DNA of 13,406 nt from an uncultured Saprospiraceae bacterium (GTDB taxonomy: Bacteria; Bacteroidota; Bacteroidia; Chitinophagales; Saprospiraceae). The translations under genes and the position numbers were made by a program. Within the stretch, counting starts at the first letter, position 1; the number at the start of each line of letters is the position of its first letter. The notes beneath the pieces are model-generated. The model ran no database searches, was not told the DNA's origin, and saw only the letters and a list, made by a program, of their open reading frames with translations. Shown here piece by piece: positions 1 through 6,925 of this stretch. The stretch is taken from contig CALBVQ010000189.1 in assembly GCA_937969485.1 (NCBI GenBank), forward strand, positions 1 through 13,406. Reading direction: 5' to 3'.

Positions 1-2152
1 AGTAGATACCAGGTTGTAAATTTGTAGTGTTTTCAGTAAGAATTGTCTTACCTGTCGTAAGTTCTTTGCTGAAAGACTTTACAACTGCTCCATTTGCATT
101 CAATATTGCAATGTTTGCAGTTTGAGAGACTTTCGTGGAAATCTCAACATTCAACATACCATGAACTGGATTAGGATAAAGAGCTACTTCACTAATCTCA
201 GAAGTAATGACTGCTTCTTCAGTTACAACATCATCTTCATCGATAATTTGTCTTGTACCATTTACACATCCTTCCAAAAGAACATCATCTATGTAGACGT
301 AATCTGCATTTGAAGATGCATCACAACGGAAACGGAATCTCGTGTTTGAAGTAAAGTCTCCTGTAATTACTACAGTCTCAAATTCTCTTACCAAGTTAGT
401 AAAATCAGAGCCACTAGCATAAGTGGTCATTGTTTGCCAAGCGCCATTATCTAAAGAAACTTGTAGCCAGAAATCTTCTCCGCTTTCCATACTACGACCC
501 ACATATGTAAAGTTAACAGTTACTTCTTCAAATCCTGCAAGATTAAATACATCTGAAGTTGCAACACTAGAACTAGTATTGTCTCTTAACCTGATAGTTC
601 GTGTTCCACTATTAGCATATGTAGAGGCAGTACTTCTTACACAATCACTTCCACCATCATTCCAGTTACCCCATCCAGAATCTAGATTATTGAAATCAAT
701 TTGTACATCTGTACAGCCACCAGTATTACAAGGTGCACAATCAGGTCCTCCACAATCAACGCCGGTCTCATTTCCATTTTGAACTCCATCTGTACAAGTA
801 GGAGTTGGACCACCACCTATACAGAAATTAGTAGTCTCACTTGAAGCAAATGATCCACCTGAAGCTACTGTTGAACCACCTACCGATACATTATAAGATC
901 CATTTCCATAAGCACAGCAAATTCCGTCACCATATGCATCATTTATTGTAAAGTCATAACATCCGTCAGCTAAACATTCAGAAAGATTTACTGTAGAACC
1001 ATCAGGTTGAGAACCATAAGTTCCTCCACTAGCTACTGTCTGCCCATTAGAATTTTGAATTGTCCACGAAGTTTCTTCAGGATAGTTATCTAAAGTGATC
1101 GAGATACTCACAGTTGTACAGTTTGTATTACAAGGAGCACAATCAGGACCTCCACAATCAACACCTGTTTCATTTCCATTTTGGATTCCGTCAGTACATG
1201 TTGGAGGTGGTGCATTACCGCAAGCTCCTGAAGTTAATAGCGATTCTCTTGCTCCACCAGTGTCAAAAATTGCACGCATACGTGTTTTTTGTCCTTGAGT
1301 AAATAAATTCATACATGCATCATTTGAATAATCCATGTAATTCTGTACCATATCTACCGTATTACAAGAAACGTGACCTACGTTGCAACCTCCGTTAGAA
1401 GCGTCAGATGTAGGAGTATCAGTCACGAAATCATCTACGTTACAGTTTCCGTCTCCCCATATGTGACGAAGATTCAAGTAATGTCCAACTTCGTGAGTCA
1501 TTGTTCTTCCCAAGTCAAATGGTGAAGTGGCAGTTCCAATGTCCCCAAAATATCGGTAATCATTTACAACTCCATCGGTAGCAGGGTTTCCTCCTGGAAA
1601 CTGGGCATAACCTAGAATTCCTCCACCAATATTACAAACCCACACATTCATATAATCGGCTGCAGGCCAAGCGTCCTTCCCTCCCGAAGAAGAAAATTTT
1701 ACACTGTTGTTCGTCCCGAAACCATTAACAGTAGTTGATGTTCTTGTGATACCATTGGTTGCATTACCATTAGGGTCAACAGATGCCATGCAGAATTCTA
1801 TTTCTGAATCTGCAGCTTGCGACCATGTGCCATCTGCATCACTGTTTGTTCTTCTAAAATCCTCGTTTAAGATGTTAATCTGTGATGCTATTTGAGCATC
1901 AGAAATATTCTGCGTTGAACCGTTGTACACTACATGCACTACAACAGGAATTGTCACGATCCCATTTACCGCCTTGGTTGGATCTTGTGCAAACTTCTGA
2001 GTTGCCTTTTCAATAGCATCCATCTTAGACAGCCGCTTAGGGTCTTGTTGGATTTCTTGTTCTAAAATTTCCATCGAGCCACAGTCTCTCTGTGCCTGAA
2101 TCGTAGTGAATCCCACTACGCAAATAAGTAAGAGTAAAAAATTTTTAATCAT
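1..2152 (-). CDS. Secreted M43-family zinc metalloprotease with T9SS sorting domain (3' end outside window)
   Basis: The frame is open from ATG at 2152 to the window edge: 717 codons with no stop. Residues 1-20 are a signal peptide (MIKNFLLLLICVVGFTTIQA, then Q). The catalytic region, about 60-310, carries the zinc motif HEVGHYLNLRHIWGDG with ligands H220, H224 and H230 and catalytic E221. The usual metzincin glycine is N227. The Met-turn follows in QNYMDYS (M273), then a typical FTQGQKTRMRA segment. This fits the M43 pappalysin/cytophagalysin family. Then come a Cys-rich repeat (about 317-343), a beta-rich domain ending in DGICCAYGNGSYNVSVGG, a second Cys-rich repeat (about 452-477) and a jelly-roll, MAM- or CBM-like domain (about 478-629). 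After an acidic linker a type A T9SS domain begins at YPNP (Y659); only its last 15-20 residues should be missing. Inferred role: exported protease degrading extracellular protein. The family call is firm; the substrate is unknown. Confidence 0.93.
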   Translation of the reverse strand, partial: MIKNFLLLLICVVGFTTIQAQRDCGSMEILEQEIQQDPKRLSKMDAIEKATQKFAQDPTKAVNGIVTIPVVVHVVYNGSTQNISDAQIASQINILNEDFRRTNSDADGTWSQAADSEIEFCMASVDPNGNATNGITRTSTTVNGFGTNNSVKFSSSGGKDAWPAADYMNVWVCNIGGGILGYAQFPGGNPATDGVVNDYRYFGDIGTATSPFDLGRTMTHEVGHYLNLRHIWGDGNCNVDDFVTDTPTSDASNGGCNVGHVSCNTVDMVQNYMDYSNDACMNLFTQGQKTRMRAIFDTGGARESLLTSGACGNAPPPTCTDGIQNGNETGVDCGGPDCAPCNTNCTTVSISITLDNYPEETSWTIQNSNGQTVASGGTYGSQPDGSTVNLSECLADGCYDFTINDAYGDGICCAYGNGSYNVSVGGSTVASGGSFASSETTNFCIGGGPTPTCTDGVQNGNETGVDCGGPDCAPCNTGGCTDVQIDFNNLDSGWGNWNDGGSDCVRSTASTYANSGTRTIRLRDNTSSSVATSDVFNLAGFEEVTVNFTYVGRSMESGEDFWLQVSLDNGAWQTMTTYASGSDFTNLVREFETVVITGDFTSNTRFRFRCDASSNADYVYIDDVLLEGCVNGTRQIIDEDDVVTEEAVITSEISEVALYPNPVHGMLNVEISTKVSQTANIAILNANGAVVKSFSKELTTGKTILTENTTNLQPGIY
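723..800 (-). repeat. Cys-rich cassette, copy 2, inside the M43 protease gene
   Basis: A 78-bp unit encoding a CTDGVQNGNETGVDCGG module followed by PDCAPCNT. It matches the copy at 1125-1202 at about 67 of 78 bases by eye. The two copies flank a beta-rich domain and act as inter-domain linkers. Similar Cys-rich linkers are frequent in Bacteroidota T9SS cargo proteins. Confidence 0.85.
1125..1202 (-). repeat. Cys-rich cassette, copy 1, inside the M43 protease gene
   Basis: Encodes CTDGIQNGNETGVDCGG followed by PDCAPCNT, directly after the catalytic domain. It is the first of two in-frame 78-bp copies; the second is at 723-800. Most differences are synonymous or conservative, so this is either recent duplication or strong purifying selection on the Cys pattern. 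Confidence 0.85.
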
Positions 2153-2176
2153 AACAGTTTTAGTATAAGTGAAAAT

Positions 2177-2205
2177 AAAAAAAAACAATTGTCTATGCAA
2201 TTGTT
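2177..2205 (-). promoter_or_regulatory. Hairpin plus T-tract in the protease 5' leader
   Basis: Read on the minus strand, AACAATTG pairs with CAATTGTT (arms 2198-2205 and 2184-2191, 6-nt loop). It is followed at once by nine T (2177-2185; the last two also belong to the arm). This has the layout of an intrinsic terminator, but it sits only about 25 nt before the protease start codon. The stem is 8 bp and AT-rich, so it would be weak. It could be an attenuator, an mRNA-stability element, or chance in AT-rich DNA. Confidence 0.35.
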
Positions 2206-2380
2206 AATTTGGTCAATAACTCTTAATAGAGCTACCTAGGGCGGTAATCGTTGTACAAGATGCAATAATATTTCAACATTGTCAACATGGATGTAATTTT
2301 ATTCCGATAAAAAACACCAATTCTATACCTTATCATTGACTCTTTCCCCAAGTCGCATTCCCGACAAATAACTAGCGCTG

Positions 2381-2395
2381 TTGACTTTAAGTCAA
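2381..2395. promoter_or_regulatory. Palindrome TTGACTTTAAGTCAA, candidate operator 1
   Basis: A perfect 7-bp inverted repeat with a 1-bp centre, about 154 bp before the tdh ATG. A second site 58 bp further on shares 12 of 15 bases. Repeated dyads of this kind suggest a dimeric regulator of tdh-kbl and/or the protease. No regulator gene is in the window and I do not match the sequence to a known factor. Confidence 0.4.
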
Positions 2396-2438
2396 AAAAT
2401 GGCTTAAAAAAAGAACTGAAATGAACAATGAAAAAAAA

Positions 2439-2453
2439 TTGACTTGAGATCAA
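2439..2453. promoter_or_regulatory. Imperfect palindrome TTGACTTGAGATCAA, candidate operator 2
   Basis: Matches the site at 2381-2395 at 12 of 15 bases and keeps the outer TTGA...TCAA arms. Its centre is about 100 bp before the tdh ATG. It is flanked by A8 (2431-2438) and T8 (2456-2463), so the whole could also fold as an AT-rich stem-loop. Confidence 0.35.
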
Positions 2454-2548
2454 CATTTTTTTTGAATTGATTAAATTCTATACTTAATAATCATCAATAA
2501 AGACATCATTTTTATTTTATATTGGAGCTTCCTAATCAAAAATTTATA

Positions 2549-3481
2549 ATGAGCAAAGAAAGAATCTTGATCACTGGATCGAATGGGCAACTCGGACGTG
2601 TTCTAGCCACTGAACTAAGAAAAAAATATGGTAAAGCAAATGTGCTAGCAACTGACATCCGCAAACCCGACTTTGACAACAGTCCTTTTGAATTCTTGGA
2701 TATCACGAATAAAGGGCGAGTTATAGAACTTATACAGGACTATAAGATAACTCAAATTTATCACCTTGCAGCAATGCTTTCAGCAAATGGTGAATGGGAT
2801 CCAAAGAAAACATGGGACGTAAACCTAAATGCCTTGTTAAAGCTACTTTCAGTCAGCAGTGACAATGGTATTAATCGGTTCTTTTTTCCTAGTACCATAG
2901 CTGTATTTGGGAAAACTACTCCACAAACTGCTACGGCACAAGATGTACCGATGATGCCTGAGACTGTTTATGGAATGAGTAAGGTTACGGGAGAATTATG
3001 GTGTAATTATTTCAGCAAAAGATATAGCTTGGATATTCGCTCCGTTAGGTATCCCGGAATAATAGGATATCAGAGTATTCCAGAGGGTGGCACTACGGAC
3101 TATGCAGTGGAGATATTCCATGCTGCCATAAAAGGGGAAACTTACGATTGCTTTCTTGCAGAAGATACTCGTCTTCCTATGATGTATATTCACGATGCGA
3201 TTCGAGCAACAATAGAAATCATGGCAGCTGATGAAAAAAATCTTACGGTGAGAACAAGTTATAACTTGGCAGCGATGTCATTTTCACCAAAAGAAATTTA
3301 TGAAGAGATACGTAAACATTATCCTGATTTTAAGATTAAATATTCTCCTGACTTCCGTCAAAAGATTGCAGAGAGTTGGTCCGAGAGTATTGATGATAGT
3401 GTGGCTAGAGCTGATTGGAATTGGCAGCACGAATATGACCTTGAGAAAATGGTAAAAGATATGATTGAGAAATTAAAGTAA
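2549..3481 (+). CDS. tdh: L-threonine 3-dehydrogenase, SDR/NAD-epimerase type
   Basis: Oxidises L-threonine to 2-amino-3-oxobutyrate with NAD+ in the cytoplasm. The protein is 310 aa, close to the roughly 312 aa of the Flavobacterium SDR-type enzyme. The Rossmann motif ITGSNGQLG lies at residues 8-16 (G10, G13, G16). The catalytic residues are S115/T116 in PSTIAVFG and Y141-x3-K145 in YGMSK. The segments PEGGTTDYAVEIFHAA, TRLPMMYIHDA and AESWSESIDDSVARADW are characteristic of this TDH group, which includes the animal and trypanosome enzymes, and not of sugar epimerases. I chose ATG 2549 because it places the Rossmann strand at residue 5; an in-frame TTG at 2522 would add nine residues not typical of the family. 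kbl follows after 19 bp and completes the pathway. Confidence 0.95.
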   Translation: MSKERILITGSNGQLGRVLATELRKKYGKANVLATDIRKPDFDNSPFEFLDITNKGRVIELIQDYKITQIYHLAAMLSANGEWDPKKTWDVNLNALLKLLSVSSDNGINRFFFPSTIAVFGKTTPQTATAQDVPMMPETVYGMSKVTGELWCNYFSKRYSLDIRSVRYPGIIGYQSIPEGGTTDYAVEIFHAAIKGETYDCFLAEDTRLPMMYIHDAIRATIEIMAADEKNLTVRTSYNLAAMSFSPKEIYEEIRKHYPDFKIKYSPDFRQKIAESWSESIDDSVARADWNWQHEYDLEKMVKDMIEKLK

Positions 3482-3500
3482 AACCTGAAATAAGAAAAAA

Positions 3501-4697
3501 ATGAACCACAAGATAAATGCAGATTTACAGTTAGAATTAACTGAAATTGACAACTCGGGATTATTCAAGAAAGAACGCATAATTACCACTCCGCAGTCAG
3601 CTTCGATAAAGACCACCGAAGCAGGAGAAGTACTAAACTTCTGTGCCAACAATTACCTCGGATTATCTTCGCATCCAGATGTTATTCAAGCTGCAAAAGA
3701 CGCAATCGACACGCACGGTTTTGGAATGTCCTCAGTTCGATTCATATGCGGAACTCAAGACATTCATAAAGAGCTTGAGGCAAAAATTGCCGCCTTCGTA
3801 GGTCTTGAAGATGCTATTTTATATGCAGCAGCTTTCGACGCTAATGGTGGCCTATTTGAACCTCTACTTACTAAAGATGATGCCATTGTTAGTGATTCTC
3901 TAAATCATGCCTCTATTATTGACGGAATCCGTTTATGCAAAGCTGGACGTTTTCGGTATAAAACTAATGACATGGTAGATCTTGAAGTCCAACTTCAAGC
4001 TGCCAAAGAAGCAGGAGCAAGAAGAATAATGATTGCTACTGATGGCGTTTTTTCGATGGACGGCACTATCGCACAAATTGATAAAATTTGTGACCTTGCA
4101 GATAAATACGGAGCTATGGTAATGGTAGATGAATGTCATTCTACTGGATTCGTTGGAAAAACTGGAAGAGGTACTCATGAATATAAGAATGCAATGGGTC
4201 GTGTGGACATCATTACCGGTACATTTGGTAAAGCCTTAGGTGGAGCAAGTGGAGGATTCACTGCTGCGAGTAAAGAAATCGTAGAAGTTCTACGCCAAAA
4301 ATCGAGACCGTATCTATTTAGTAATACTCTAGCTCCTGCGATTGTTGGAGCATCAATTATGGTACTGGATTTACTGAATAAGAGTACAGCCTTACGAGAT
4401 AAATTAGAAGAAAATGCCAAATACTTCCGATCAAAAATGACAGCGAATGGATTTGACATTATTCCAGGTGAACACCCTATAGTGCCTGTGATGCTATACG
4501 ATGCCAAACTAGCTCAGCAAATGGCCGCAGATCTCCTTGAAGAAGGAATTTATGTGATTGGATTCTTTTATCCTGTGGTGCCTAAAGAAAAAGCAAGAAT
4601 TAGAGTGCAATTAAGTGCTGGTCATGAAATAGAACATCTTGATAAAGCAATTGAAGCGTTTGCGAAAGTGGGGCGAAAGCTCGGAGTAATTAGCTAA
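3501..4697 (+). CDS. kbl: 2-amino-3-ketobutyrate CoA ligase (glycine C-acetyltransferase)
   Basis: A PLP enzyme of the alpha-oxoamine synthase family. It cleaves 2-amino-3-oxobutyrate with CoA to glycine and acetyl-CoA, the second step after tdh. The protein is 398 aa, the usual length. Visible signatures are NFCANNYLGLSSHPDV near the N-terminus, GMSSVRFICGTQDIHKELE, MVDECHSTGFVGKTGRGT (the PLP-contacting Asp-Glu-Cys-His segment) and TGTFGKALGGASGG. The Schiff-base lysine is K244, the same number as in E. coli Kbl. 8-amino-7-oxononanoate synthase and serine palmitoyltransferase belong to the same fold, but the close match and the tdh neighbour favour Kbl. The gene starts 19 bp after the tdh stop with an A-rich leader (AAGAAAAAA) and ends just before a strong terminator. 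Confidence 0.96.
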   Translation: MNHKINADLQLELTEIDNSGLFKKERIITTPQSASIKTTEAGEVLNFCANNYLGLSSHPDVIQAAKDAIDTHGFGMSSVRFICGTQDIHKELEAKIAAFVGLEDAILYAAAFDANGGLFEPLLTKDDAIVSDSLNHASIIDGIRLCKAGRFRYKTNDMVDLEVQLQAAKEAGARRIMIATDGVFSMDGTIAQIDKICDLADKYGAMVMVDECHSTGFVGKTGRGTHEYKNAMGRVDIITGTFGKALGGASGGFTAASKEIVEVLRQKSRPYLFSNTLAPAIVGASIMVLDLLNKSTALRDKLEENAKYFRSKMTANGFDIIPGEHPIVPVMLYDAKLAQQMAADLLEEGIYVIGFFYPVVPKEKARIRVQLSAGHEIEHLDKAIEAFAKVGRKLGVIS

Positions 4698-4717
4698 GCA
4701 ATTTCTGGTATTATACT

Positions 4718-4763
4718 AAAATAGAGCATTTGACCTAGTAGGTAAAATGCTCTATTTTCTTTT
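4718..4763. terminator. Bidirectional intrinsic terminator between convergent tdh-kbl and the minus-strand operon
   Basis: The arms AAAATAGAGCATTT (4718-4731) and AAATGCTCTATTTT (4745-4758) pair perfectly over 14 bp. The stem continues, after a G/A mismatch, as ACCT (4733-4736) with AGGT (4740-4743) around a 3-nt loop. On the plus strand it runs into TTTTCTTTT, and on the minus strand into TTTTAGTATAA. It lies 20 bp after the kbl stop and about 20 bp after the stop of the gene at 4779-6083, so it can serve both. Confidence 0.9.
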
Positions 4764-4778
4764 GGCTATAGCCCAAAA
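4760..4778. repeat. TTTGGG/CCCAAA palindrome, intergenic copy
   Basis: TTTTGGCTATAGCCCAAAA is a palindrome lacking one G in its left arm. It touches the terminator on one side and the stop codon of the minus-strand T9SS gene (TCA at 4779-4781 on the plus strand) on the other. It resembles the copies at 7401, 8158 and 9893. Confidence 0.55.
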
Positions 4779-6083
4779 TCAGAATACCTGAAATGCTTTC
4801 GGTTGCGATCGAGAACCGTCGTCAGCCATAAATATAATATAATATTGCCCTGGAATGTCAGGCGCTCGCCATCGTATTCTTCGTTTTCCACCTATGTTTA
4901 ATTCCTGTATCTTGTGGCCTTGCAAATCGAAGATTATTCCTGTCGACACAACTGCTTGACCAATATCTATTGTCAAGTACTCCCCTCTGCCTATTGGATT
5001 AGGCGATATTTCGACATCGATCGATTCATCAAGTCTCCCTGACATTTGAACCTTCACAAAATCTCGAAAAACAGTAGCTAAATGACTTGTTGAGCCATCT
5101 TCATCAAACAGCTGTTGTATCAATCGAACTGTATAGCTACTTTCTTCCTCATTGATGAGCTCATATGTCACTCTCTCATGCAACATGGTATCTTGGTTAC
5201 TTACTTTAAAATTTTCATATGAACTTAAGTCGCCATGAGGAAAAGATTGTACCCTCGAGACTGAATACCACTGTAATGAAGCGTTACTGAGAGCAGGCTC
5301 GAAGAGTTCATATCTTCTTTGTACCCTCTCTCCATCCACACTTGTAGTCGTTACTAATGTTCCATAATGAAAGGAAGTATTGCCATAAATTAAAACTATC
5401 ACAGAATCTACAGAATTCCCAGACTTGTATGTTGTAATCTGAGTCTCTTCCGCAAGATCCCTTTTTATTGTATATTTTTGCTCCAGTAATTTTCCCTCTT
5501 TGTTGAAAGTGTAGTTATACCTCTTAAAATCACTGTTAATTTCGTCTGTGATTAAGTGCTCGATTAACCGGCCCTCTTCATCATAACTGTTCTCTGTAGT
5601 TTCATATAAGAATTCATCTTGATACTCTTCAATTCGTGTAACCTTATTTCCATCATAGCTATAGAACAACACCTTTTCCAGACCTGAATTCCTTAGTCTT
5701 TTGACAACCAGCTTACCTTCTAAATATTCATTGACTTCTTCATTCCTATACAATGAGCCCAAATCATCAACGACACTCTCATTAATCTTGTACAGTAACT
5801 GATTATTTGAATTGAATTTCTTGTAAATGCTTGTAACTCGGCCGTTCGTTTCTACCCTTTTGAAAGATTCATCATGAGTACCATAAGAATATGTAATTTC
5901 AGAACGAGTGCTAACTATCCTCGTCGGTTGCAGATCAGCATTATAATGATACTTGGTAAAATTAGGGCCAGCTGAAAATTCGCCAAGGGAAAAGGCAGAG
6001 ACAGAATCAAGTAGCCATTCACTTTGGGCAAAGCCGGACGACCAACAAGTAAAAAATAACATGATGGAAACTAAGATTTTCAT
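4779..6083 (-). CDS. Secreted protein of unknown function with T9SS C-terminal sorting domain
   Basis: 434 aa from ATG 6083, chosen because it begins the signal peptide MKILVSIMLFFTCWSSGFA, then Q. An ATG at 6107 would add eight residues in front. The mature part is rich in beta-strand and tyrosine, with repeated units such as YDEEGRLIEHL, FNKEGKLLEQK and YNADLQPTRIV. These resemble RHS/YD-like or beta-propeller repeats seen in Bacteroidota surface proteins, but not the long arrays of RHS toxins. About the last 85 residues are a T9SS sorting domain starting at VEISPNPIGRGEYLTIDI, with FDLQGHKIQELNIGG and a final YYIIFMADDG...KAFQVF. Inferred fate: export and surface attachment or release. It is the last gene of the minus operon, about 27 bp after the globin gene. 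No catalytic motif is seen. Confidence 0.85.
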   Translation of the reverse strand: MKILVSIMLFFTCWSSGFAQSEWLLDSVSAFSLGEFSAGPNFTKYHYNADLQPTRIVSTRSEITYSYGTHDESFKRVETNGRVTSIYKKFNSNNQLLYKINESVVDDLGSLYRNEEVNEYLEGKLVVKRLRNSGLEKVLFYSYDGNKVTRIEEYQDEFLYETTENSYDEEGRLIEHLITDEINSDFKRYNYTFNKEGKLLEQKYTIKRDLAEETQITTYKSGNSVDSVIVLIYGNTSFHYGTLVTTTSVDGERVQRRYELFEPALSNASLQWYSVSRVQSFPHGDLSSYENFKVSNQDTMLHERVTYELINEEESSYTVRLIQQLFDEDGSTSHLATVFRDFVKVQMSGRLDESIDVEISPNPIGRGEYLTIDIGQAVVSTGIIFDLQGHKIQELNIGGKRRIRWRAPDIPGQYYIIFMADDGSRSQPKAFQVF

Positions 6084-6110
6084 TTCACTAAAATACAAAA
6101 AAATCAATTA

Positions 6111-6479
6111 CTAAGTTACAGGCTTATTTACCATGTGAGCGGCAACATGAGGAAAACGCTGAAACAGTCGATCTTTCAGATCTTGCGAAATTTCTAGTGA
6201 TTCTATAGATGATTTCATATTCTCGAGCCAAGCATAAGCCGAAGCTGGTGTAATTTCGTGCGGCATGTGTCGCATCCGCATCCTAGGGTGTCCGTACTCT
6301 GCCGTGTACAAGTCAGGGCCTCCTAGAAATTGAGACAGAAACATGAACTGCTTAGACTTCACAAGAACTAGATCAGTCTTGAACAAGTGAGCGATTCGTG
6401 TATCTTTCAACACTAAATCATAAAATCGATCGACCATTAGCCTCAAGTTCGCCTCTCCTAATTCCTCATATAAAGTCAT
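6111..6479 (-). CDS. Group II truncated haemoglobin (trHbO-like)
   Basis: 122 aa, a complete 2-on-2 globin. It opens with LYEELGEANLRLMVDRFYDLV. The core FLSQFLGGPDLYTAEYGHPRMRMRH contains the probable proximal haem ligand H71 in RMRHMP, and W84 in AYAWLENM corresponds to the conserved G8 tryptophan of group II. Known roles in the group are O2/NO binding, detoxification or redox chemistry; which applies here cannot be read from the sequence. The start codon overlaps the stop of the upstream PD-(D/E)XK gene by 4 nt (ATGA), indicating translational coupling. The pairing of a globin with DNA-processing-like proteins is the odd point. Confidence 0.92.
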   Translation of the reverse strand: MTLYEELGEANLRLMVDRFYDLVLKDTRIAHLFKTDLVLVKSKQFMFLSQFLGGPDLYTAEYGHPRMRMRHMPHEITPASAYAWLENMKSSIESLEISQDLKDRLFQRFPHVAAHMVNKPVT

Positions 6480-6925
6480 ACATTCTCTTTTAATGGTAAA
6501 AATTCGATCTTTTTATATTGCATTCCAGTTTCATCAAGCTGAAAAACATGCTGGTCTTTCCCATTGGTGACAACCATAAACGGTACCTTATACACTAGAT
6601 TATAATGGCTTACCTGCTCCAAGACATCCATTGTAAGCTCTATAAACATCGATTTTACCTCAACCAATATGTATGGATCAAGCTTTTTATCGTATACCAT
6701 GATATCAAACCGTCGTCGCAGGTTATTGACTTTCAAGCCCTTTTCAACTGCGATCTTCATTGAGCTATATCCTAAGCCTTCAACAAGATAATACAAATAT
6801 GCTTGACGAACCAATTCCTCTGGCTGTAAGACAAGTTGCCGATTCCGGATCATACATTTTACGTACTTCTTCCCTTCCCTCTCCTCTATTTCAAGTCTGG
6901 ATACGTAATCAATTATGTTATGCAT
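6476..6925 (-). CDS. HSDR_N_2-type PD-(D/E)XK domain protein (type I restriction HsdR N-terminal-like)
   Basis: 149 aa. A nuclease-fold core is visible: E61 in MKIAVEKG, D74 in LRRRFDIMVY, E89 and K91 in YILVEVKS, then E103-Q104 in VLEQVSHYN, followed by the strand VPFMVVTNG. This is the order of the PD-(D/E)XK site in HsdR N-terminal domains. The translocase/helicase part of true HsdR is absent, and there is no hsdM or hsdS nearby, so this is not a type I restriction system. Single-domain proteins of this kind are common in Bacteroidota and usually called type I restriction enzyme R N-terminal domain proteins; their function is not established. The start overlaps the upstream 655-aa gene by 8 nt and the stop overlaps the globin start by 4 nt. 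Confidence 0.85.
   Translation of the reverse strand: MHNIIDYVSRLEIEEREGKKYVKCMIRNRQLVLQPEELVRQAYLYYLVEGLGYSSMKIAVEKGLKVNNLRRRFDIMVYDKKLDPYILVEVKSMFIELTMDVLEQVSHYNLVYKVPFMVVTNGKDQHVFQLDETGMQYKKIEFLPLKENV

Larger units (their letters stand above)
2153..2548. other. Divergent intergenic region between the protease and tdh
   Basis: About 396 bp, AT-rich, with no convincing gene. A 74-codon open frame on the minus strand (2232-2456) has no family resemblance. The region holds a hairpin plus T-tract in the protease leader (2177-2205) and two related palindromes nearer tdh (2381-2395 and 2439-2453). The second palindrome is nested in an A8...T8 inverted repeat (2431-2463). Both promoters must lie here, but I see no full TTTG/TAnnTTTG pair at correct spacing for either gene. 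Confidence 0.6.

Noticed and set aside
423..1298. Plus-strand open frames that share the peptide VLQGAQSGPPQSTPVSFPF
   Set aside because: They are antisense shadows of the two 78-bp Cys-rich cassettes in the M43 protease gene. The minus-strand frame has a signal peptide, zinc motif and sorting domain and is clearly the coding one.
2232..2456. 74-codon minus-strand open frame upstream of the protease
   Set aside because: No family resemblance, AT-rich intergenic composition, and it covers the two candidate operator palindromes.
2522..2548. TTG at 2522 as the tdh start
   Set aside because: It would add nine residues before the Rossmann strand, whereas ATG 2549 gives the usual SDR-TDH N-terminus and length.
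4779..6083. RHS/YD-repeat polymorphic toxin
   Set aside because: Only a few loose YD-like units, no RHS core box or variable C-terminal toxin domain, and the C-terminus is a T9SS sorting domain.
6476..6925. Type I restriction-modification system
   Set aside because: Only the HsdR N-terminal-like fold is present. There is no HsdR motor domain, methylase or specificity subunit in the window.
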